Shown here: in pieces, positions 59,253 through 64,000 of the stretch
Layout of the letters: every line of letters starts with the position of its first letter
Numbering within the stretch: position 1 is the stretch's first letter
Assembly: GCF_003614435.1 (NCBI RefSeq)
Contig: NZ_CP025546.1
Location: 6,572,001-6,636,000, forward strand
Source: Mycobacterium paragordonae
GTDB taxonomy: Bacteria > Actinomycetota > Actinomycetes > Mycobacteriales > Mycobacteriaceae
Reading direction: 5' to 3'
Length of the DNA: 64,000 nucleotides
The notes under the pieces: model-generated
Databases searched by the model: none
What the model was told of the DNA's origin: nothing
Seen by the model: only the letters and a program-made list of their open reading frames with translations
Position numbers and translations under genes: made by a program

Positions 59253-60821
59253 CTAGCGGTCTTCCAGCGCCGCACGGCCCGCGTTGTAGCCCGGGGTGAA
59301 CGTGATGCCCGGACCACCGTGGCACCCGGCGCTGCCCAGATACAGGCCGTGCACCGGAATCGGTTGCCCGATATAGCCTTTCGGACCGGGTCGATTCTGC
59401 CCGATCTGGTCGGAACTCAGCAGGCCATGGCAGTAGTCACCGCCCGGCGCACCGAACATCACGCCCATGTGCTTGGGCGTGAAGGTGGTGTGACGGATGA
59501 TGCTGCGCTCGAAATTCGGTGCCAGCCGGGTGATCTTGTCGATGACCCGCTGCCCCATCTCGACTTTGGCCTGACCGTAGTCGGCACCCCCCTCGATGGG
59601 GAACCACAGCGCGAAGGCTGACGCGGCGTGCCTGCCCTCGGGTGCGAGATCCGGGTCGTGCACCGACGGGATCTGCAGCACCAGCGTCGGGTCGGCCGGC
59701 ACGATGCCGCGGCGGCAGTCCTCCCACTGCTGCTGAACCTCTTCCGGCGTACAGAAGATGCCGATCGACGCCTGCATGGTCGGGTCGTTGAGTGCCTCGT
59801 ACGGAGCTACGAATTGCGGGGCCTCCTCCAGCGCGAAGTGCATCTGCAGGTAGCTGCCCCGGTGGTCGATGCGTCCGTAACGCTCCCGGATCTCGGCGGG
59901 CATCACCGACGGATCGATCAGGTCGTTGACTGTGACGTCGGGCGCCACGGAGGAAACGACGATCGGGGCGTTCACAGTTTCCCCGGCCTCGGTACGCACC
60001 CCGGTCACCCGGCCGTCCGCCACCAGAATCTCGGTGACCTTGGACCGCAACCGCACCTCGCCGCCGTTGTCCTCCAGGACCTGGGCCAGGTGCGCCGTCA
60101 GCGCGCCGATGCCCCCGCGCAGCTTCTTCATCTGGACGAAGTCGCCCTCGGGGATGCCGAGCCCGAAGGCGAGCGCCGCCGCGCTGCCCGGGGTGGAGGG
60201 CCCGCGGTAGAGGGTGTTGACCGCCAGCACCGTCATCGAACCCCGGATCGCGCCGTGCTTCTCGCGGTCGGGGAAGTAGCGGTCCAGCACGTCGGTGACG
60301 GAGCCGAACAGCATGTCGTCGATCGCGGAGCGCTCGAATTCGTTTGTCGCGCAGGCATACATCTCGTCGAAGGTCTTGGGCAGCGTGCCCGCCTCGAAGC
60401 GGCCGAGCGCACGGGTGGGCGCCTGGGCCCACATCAGCAGACCGCCCATGCCGGCCACCGCGTCGGCGCCGTGCACCTCGTTGAGGTGGGCGAACATCTT
60501 CATCGGGTCGCTGTACTGGACGAGCGGATCGTCGCCGACACCGCGCAGCGCTACCGACATCACTTCCAGGTCCACCGTCGGCAACGTGTCCAGGCCGAGT
60601 TCGCTGATGACCTCCCCCGACGTCGGGAACTGCACCGACCCGGCGATTTCGAAGTGGTAGCCGTCGAACAATTCCACGGTGGAGGCCATGCCACCCGCGT
60701 AAAGCTTCCCGTCCAGACACACGGTGCGCAGACCCGCCCGTTGCAGCATCACCGCCGCGGTCAAACCGTTGTGGCCCGCGCCGATGACGATCGCGTCGTA
60801 CTCGTTCCCAGTTTCAGACAT
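59253..60821 (-). CDS. FAD-dependent phytoene-desaturase-like oxidoreductase (Rv3829c counterpart)
   Basis: A 522-residue flavoprotein of the carotenoid/phytoene dehydrogenase family. The N-terminal dinucleotide motif is DAIVIGAGHNGLTAAVML, followed by GGMASTVE; the C-terminal FAD motif is YLGSAGCHGGPGITFTPGYNAGRAAL. A lipid or isoprenoid substrate is likely but unproven. ATG 60821 has AGGAGG before it. It lies 48 bp after a TetR gene, and a strong palindrome is at that junction; both suggest control by this regulator. Confidence 0.88.
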   Translation of the reverse strand: MSETGNEYDAIVIGAGHNGLTAAVMLQRAGLRTVCLDGKLYAGGMASTVELFDGYHFEIAGSVQFPTSGEVISELGLDTLPTVDLEVMSVALRGVGDDPLVQYSDPMKMFAHLNEVHGADAVAGMGGLLMWAQAPTRALGRFEAGTLPKTFDEMYACATNEFERSAIDDMLFGSVTDVLDRYFPDREKHGAIRGSMTVLAVNTLYRGPSTPGSAAALAFGLGIPEGDFVQMKKLRGGIGALTAHLAQVLEDNGGEVRLRSKVTEILVADGRVTGVRTEAGETVNAPIVVSSVAPDVTVNDLIDPSVMPAEIRERYGRIDHRGSYLQMHFALEEAPQFVAPYEALNDPTMQASIGIFCTPEEVQQQWEDCRRGIVPADPTLVLQIPSVHDPDLAPEGRHAASAFALWFPIEGGADYGQAKVEMGQRVIDKITRLAPNFERSIIRHTTFTPKHMGVMFGAPGGDYCHGLLSSDQIGQNRPGPKGYIGQPIPVHGLYLGSAGCHGGPGITFTPGYNAGRAALEDR

Positions 60822-60856
60822 GCCGACCTCCTGAGTGGGAGGCTGGCACGCAGCCG

Positions 60857-60882
60857 AAGTTTTGTCAATTATGACGAAACTT
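60857..60882. promoter_or_regulatory. TetR operator 1, upstream of the FAD oxidoreductase
   Basis: Arms AAGTTTTGTCA (60857-60867) and TGACGAAACTT (60872-60882) are complementary at 10 of 11 positions across an ATTA spacer. It lies 36-61 bp before the oxidoreductase ATG and covers the stop of the TetR gene. It shares its arm with operator 2. Confidence 0.7.
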
Positions 60883-61504
60883 GGCCGGTCGCCCAGGTGG
60901 TCCAGGTATCGCTGAGACCGGTCCGCAGCGTTTCCAGCGCCACATGGCTCATCCTGGCGAGTTCGCTCAGCGACCGGTCGCCGCCCAGCATCCACGCCTC
61001 CATCGCCCCGAAGATGGCCGCTGCAATGCACCGCGCGATCACCACGCTGCGCAACCCCGCATCACCCGGCCGGCCATTGGTGCAACCGCGACGCAGCAGC
61101 TGCGCCTGGATGGACTCGGCGAGGTCGGCCTGGACGTCGCGGATGTGCCGGACGATCCGGCCGGGATCCAGTTCGCCGCCGCGCAACGTGGCGATCTTGG
61201 TGACGGCCTCGACGTCGTACGGGAAAGCGAACACCGCCGCCTGCACCGAGTCGATCACCGCCTCGTCGACCGGGCGGGCGTCCAGCGCGGCCCGGAACCA
61301 GTTCAGACCGGTGTAGTCGGCGAACAGCAGATCGTGCTTGGAGCTGAAGTGCCGGTAGAAGGTCCGCAACGAGACCCCGGCGTCGGCGGCGATCTGTTCG
61401 GCCGACGTGTCCTCGACGCCCTGGGCCAGAAACCGCACCACCGCCGCCTGGCGCAGCGCCTCGCGCGTGCGCTCGCTCCGCGCCGTCTGAGCGGGCCTGA
61501 CCAT
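60869..61504 (-). CDS. TetR-family repressor (Rv3830c counterpart)
   Basis: A 211-residue regulator. The N-terminal helix-turn-helix reads VEDTSAEQIAADAGVSLRTFYRHFSSKHDLLFADY, the classic TetR form, and the remainder is a helical ligand-binding domain with no known ligand. ATG 61504 starts MVRPAQTARSERTREALRQ; an in-frame start seven codons upstream is less likely. Matching palindromes occur 32 bp upstream of its start and after its stop. It would therefore repress itself, the FAD oxidoreductase and the divergent membrane protein gene. Confidence 0.88.
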   Translation of the reverse strand: MVRPAQTARSERTREALRQAAVVRFLAQGVEDTSAEQIAADAGVSLRTFYRHFSSKHDLLFADYTGLNWFRAALDARPVDEAVIDSVQAAVFAFPYDVEAVTKIATLRGGELDPGRIVRHIRDVQADLAESIQAQLLRRGCTNGRPGDAGLRSVVIARCIAAAIFGAMEAWMLGGDRSLSELARMSHVALETLRTGLSDTWTTWATGQVSS

Positions 61505-61535
61505 GGCAGTAAGGTACCGCAGCAACTCAGCAATT

Positions 61536-61560
61536 AGTTATGACAATATTGACAAAACTT
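61536..61560. promoter_or_regulatory. TetR operator 2, in the divergent promoter region
   Basis: AGTTATGACA (61536-61545) and TGACAAAACTT (61550-61560), across an ATAT spacer, form a weaker palindrome. Its right arm is the exact complement of the operator 1 left arm (11 of 11). It lies 32-56 bp from the TetR ATG and 25-49 bp from the chosen start of the divergent gene. Confidence 0.65.
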
Positions 61561-61584
61561 CGCCGGCCGGGTGAGACTGCGCCC

Positions 61585-62082
61585 ATGGTGTCTCTCATCG
61601 CCCACGCCGTCCTCGGCATCGCCGTCATCTTCTGGATCGTCTCGTCCAACCGGCAGGTCTATGCGCGGCCGGCCGTCGGTCCGCTGTTCTCGCCCCTCGA
61701 AATCGTGTACTACGTCGTCGGCATCGCCTCGATCGCGCTGGGCTGGTACTTCAACATCCGCTTCGTGCAGGAGTACGCCCACATGGGCGTACACAACCCG
61801 CTCTGGGGTCCGGGTAGCTGGACGCAGTACATCCAGCTGATGTTCACCAACCCGGCCGCCGGTTCGGCCAGCCAGGACTACACGATCGCGAATGTCATTC
61901 TGCTGCCGCTGTTCTCCATCACCGACGGCTACCGACGCGGCTTCAAGCGGCCGTGGCTGTTCTTCGTCAGCAGCCTGTTCACCAGCTTCGCGTTCGCGTT
62001 CGCGTTCTACTTCGCCACCATCGAGCGTCAGCACCGGCACGAGCGGGCGGCTGCCGTGCCGGCGCCGAAGGTTGCGGCCTGA
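61585..62082 (+). CDS. DUF2834-like membrane protein (Rv3831 counterpart)
   Basis: A 165-residue protein with about four hydrophobic segments (near residues 1-22, 38-58, 100-112 and 125-146) and a His/Arg/Ala-rich C-terminus. The ATG at 61585 is chosen because an upstream ATG at 61540 lies inside TetR operator 2 and lacks a ribosome-binding site. The 15 residues it would add (TILTKLRRPGETAP) are not hydrophobic. It is divergent from the TetR gene and probably under its control. The function is unknown. Confidence 0.75.
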   Translation: MVSLIAHAVLGIAVIFWIVSSNRQVYARPAVGPLFSPLEIVYYVVGIASIALGWYFNIRFVQEYAHMGVHNPLWGPGSWTQYIQLMFTNPAAGSASQDYTIANVILLPLFSITDGYRRGFKRPWLFFVSSLFTSFAFAFAFYFATIERQHRHERAAAVPAPKVAA

Positions 62083-62102
62083 GAGACGGACCTGGGAGCT
62101 GA

Positions 62103-63197
62103 CTACGCGCTGACGCCATCGCTGCGGTAGTCGTTTTCGTGGTGCCAGATCTGGTTCCCGCCGCGGCGTTTCGCGACGTACATCGCGGCGTCGGCAGTCG
62201 AGATCATGTCGGTCAAGAGTTCGTCGTAGTTGCCGGTTCGACGCGCCGGTGCGGTGCAGACGGTGCCGACACTGGCGGTCAGGCCGAACGGTAACGCTGA
62301 AATCGCATCGCAGAGCTGCTGTGCCCGGCGGTCGAGTTCATCAAGGTGCCAATAGTCGGCTACGACGAATTCTTCGCCACCGGCCCGTCCGACGAGTGCG
62401 GTGTCCCCGGCGCTTTCGCGGAGTGCGCGCGCCACCGCTATCAGCGCCGTGTCACCGGCGTGATGACCGTGTTGGTCGTTGAGCAGTTTGAAGCGGTCCA
62501 GGTCGATCATTGCCACGACGAGGTGCAGGCGCTGCTCGCGTTCCTGCGCGAGGCGGGCCTTCACGCGGCGGTGAAAGGCGCGCCGGTTGAGCAACCCCGT
62601 CAGCTGGTCTCGCTCCGCGCGCACTGCGTCGGCGCCGAGGACGTGCACCACCGCCTGTATTCCGAATGGCACCGCGAGGTTGAGCAGCAGCACCAATGAC
62701 AATCCGCACACGGCGGCGACGACGTTGTAGGCGGCGGCTATCCGAACTCCGGCCAGGGCGGCAACCGCGATGGCCACTGCGAAGTTGTAAGCCATCAGCA
62801 GCGGTGTATGGAAGAGCGCGATGTAAAAAGCCATCGCCGCAAACGTCGTGCAGGTGAACATGGCCACGATGGGATCGCTCTGGGCGAGTGCGATCAGCGC
62901 GATGCTGGCGTTGGAACCCACCGCGAACGTGATCGCCTGCTCGCGGCTGGGCCATCGCGTGGCCCACAACAGCGAGCCGGCTGCGGCACCGACGCTGGCG
63001 GCGAGGGCACAGGCGATCTGCACGCCGCTCTTCGGCCCGGTGGGTGTCCAGATGGTTGCTAGGGCGTCGAACACGAGGCCGCCGGCGATGACCGCAATGA
63101 TCGTCCGGGCCAGACTGCACATCCGCCGGGCTTCCAGGAGCGAACTCAACTGGTCATAGTGGTCGGCCTGGCTCCACCACAGACTCAGTCGCCCCAT
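62103..63197 (-). CDS. Membrane diguanylate cyclase (GGDEF domain)
   Basis: A 364-residue protein with about six membrane segments in residues 25-185 and a C-terminal GGDEF domain (about 200-350). The active-site loop is GRAGGEEF, and the substrate region reads VVAMIDLDRFKLLNDQHGHHAGD. It is predicted to make cyclic di-GMP. The inhibitory RxxD site is not in its normal place: [11 protein letters not shown] has extra residues before the GGEEF motif, so product inhibition may be lost. There is no EAL domain. ATG 63197 follows GGGGGAG. It lies between the Rv3831 counterpart and serS. Confidence 0.88.
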   Translation of the reverse strand: MGRLSLWWSQADHYDQLSSLLEARRMCSLARTIIAVIAGGLVFDALATIWTPTGPKSGVQIACALAASVGAAAGSLLWATRWPSREQAITFAVGSNASIALIALAQSDPIVAMFTCTTFAAMAFYIALFHTPLLMAYNFAVAIAVAALAGVRIAAAYNVVAAVCGLSLVLLLNLAVPFGIQAVVHVLGADAVRAERDQLTGLLNRRAFHRRVKARLAQEREQRLHLVVAMIDLDRFKLLNDQHGHHAGDTALIAVARALRESAGDTALVGRAGGEEFVVADYWHLDELDRRAQQLCDAISALPFGLTASVGTVCTAPARRTGNYDELLTDMISTADAAMYVAKRRGGNQIWHHENDYRSDGVSA

Positions 63198-63298
63198 ACG
63201 TGCTCCCCCCGCCACAGGTTCCGGGGAATCGCAGCGCGGTCGCCGGTCCAATCAGCAAATGCTCCGACAGAATGCCCACATTTGCCGTTTGCTAATGC

Positions 63299-64000
63299 TC
63301 AGCCGGCCGGTTCCAGTATTTCGGTGCCCACGAAGGGCACCAGCGCCGCCGGCACCCGCACGCTGCCGTCCGGCTGCTGGTGGTTCTCCAGGATCGACAC
63401 CAGCCAACGCGTGGTGCCCAGCGTGCCGTTGAGCGTGGCCGCGGTCTGCGGTTTGCCGTTGGCGTCGCGGTAGCGCGTGGCCAGCCGGCGCGCCTGGAAG
63501 GTGGTGCAGTTCGACGTCGAGGTCAGCTCGCGATACGTCGCCTGGGTCGGCACCCAGGCTTCACAGTCGAACTTGCGCGCGGCCGACGAGCCGAGATCGC
63601 CCGCGGCCACATCGATCACCCGGTAGGGCACCTCGATCTGCGCCAGCATCTCGCGCTGCCAGCCCAGCAGCCGCTGGTGTTCGGCCTCGGCCTCCTCGGG
63701 CCGGCAGTAGACGAAGCCCTCCACCTTGTCGAACTGGTGCACCCGGATGATGCCCCGGGTGTCCTTGCCGTAGCTGCCCGCCTCGCGGCGAAAGCACGAC
63801 GACCAACCGGCGTACCGCAGCGGACCGTCGGCCAGGTCCAGGATTTCCCCAGAGTGGTAGCCGGCCAGCGGCACCTCGGAGGTTCCCACCAGGTAGAGAT
63901 CGTCGGCCTCGAGCCGGTACACCTCGTCGGCGTGGGCGCCCAGGAACCCGGTCCCCGCCATCACCTCCGGACGCACCAGCACCGGCGGGATCATCGGGAT
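63299..64000 (-). CDS. serS: Seryl-tRNA synthetase, 3' part (start outside window)
   Basis: The last 234 residues of a class II seryl-tRNA synthetase that attaches serine to tRNA-Ser. Class II motif 2 is [21 protein letters not shown], and motif 3 includes [29 protein letters not shown] for serine/ATP binding and the TSEVPL element are also visible. The 5' half lies beyond base 64000. It corresponds to Rv3834c. The 101 bp between it and the GGDEF gene hold no clear terminator. Confidence 0.96.
   Translation of the reverse strand: MPMIPPVLVRPEVMAGTGFLGAHADEVYRLEADDLYLVGTSEVPLAGYHSGEILDLADGPLRYAGWSSCFRREAGSYGKDTRGIIRVHQFDKVEGFVYCRPEEAEAEHQRLLGWQREMLAQIEVPYRVIDVAAGDLGSSAARKFDCEAWVPTQATYRELTSTSNCTTFQARRLATRYRDANGKPQTAATLNGTLGTTRWLVSILENHQQPDGSVRVPAALVPFVGTEILEPAG

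Noticed and set aside
63255..63285. GCAAATG/CATTTGC inverted repeat downstream of serS
   Set aside because: Only a 7-bp stem with a 17-base loop and no supporting context, so it is not called as a terminator.

Overview
The window is high-G+C actinobacterial DNA that carries the cell-envelope ('emb to mycolate to galactan') locus of a Mycobacterium. The gene order matches the M. tuberculosis Rv3792-Rv3834c region with many gains and losses. The conserved order, an embR gene divergent from embAB (an arrangement described for M. avium), a PE-family gene and the lack of the sulfolipid cluster point to a non-tuberculosis, probably slow-growing species close to the M. avium complex. Species assignment is inference.

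Layout. 1-14133: end of aftA, embC, a 13E12-type HNH (DUF222) gene, a complete insertion sequence with bipartite inverted ends, embR (minus strand), then embA-embB. 14165-21513: a Ser/Thr kinase with an NHL sensor, an arylsulfotransferase-like Tat lipoprotein, an SGNH-hydrolase lipoprotein, a small secreted protein, fadE35 and a second GarA-like FHA protein. 21522-31668 (minus): accD4, pks13 and fadD32 (mycolate condensation operon), then culp6. 31845-40916 (minus): mpt51, fbpA, aftB, ubiA, a PAP2 phosphatase, glfT2 and glf (mycolyl transfer, arabinan and galactan assembly). 41152-44009: erp, which is frameshifted in its PGLTS-type repeats, and the amidase csp. 44019-53103 is the accessory part: an ornithine decarboxylase-aminopropyltransferase fusion, an SRPBCC protein, a divergent AraC regulator/P450 pair, a PE protein, and a minus-strand cassette of DUF350 membrane protein, glutathionylspermidine-synthase-like ATP-grasp enzyme and YgiB-like protein. 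53186-59176: Rv3813c-Rv3819 counterparts (HAD phosphatase, three tandem acyltransferases, APH-like kinase, Rieske/metallo-beta-lactamase protein, small protein). 59253-64000: a TetR-controlled FAD oxidoreductase with two matching palindromic operators, a membrane protein, a diguanylate cyclase and the 3' part of serS.

How it fits together. Decaprenyl-phospho-arabinose precursors (ubiA, PAP2 phosphatase), galactan polymerisation (glf, glfT2), arabinan extension and capping (aftA, embCAB, aftB), mycolic acid condensation (fadD32, pks13, accD4) and mycolate transfer (fbpA) lie side by side. EmbR, a kinase and FHA proteins give likely phosphorylation-linked control. The most unusual part is the polyamine-related set: the fused putrescine/spermidine-making enzyme near a GSPS-like ligase cassette. 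Mycobacteria make mycothiol rather than glutathione, so that ligase probably joins polyamine (or another amine) to some acceptor other than glutathione.
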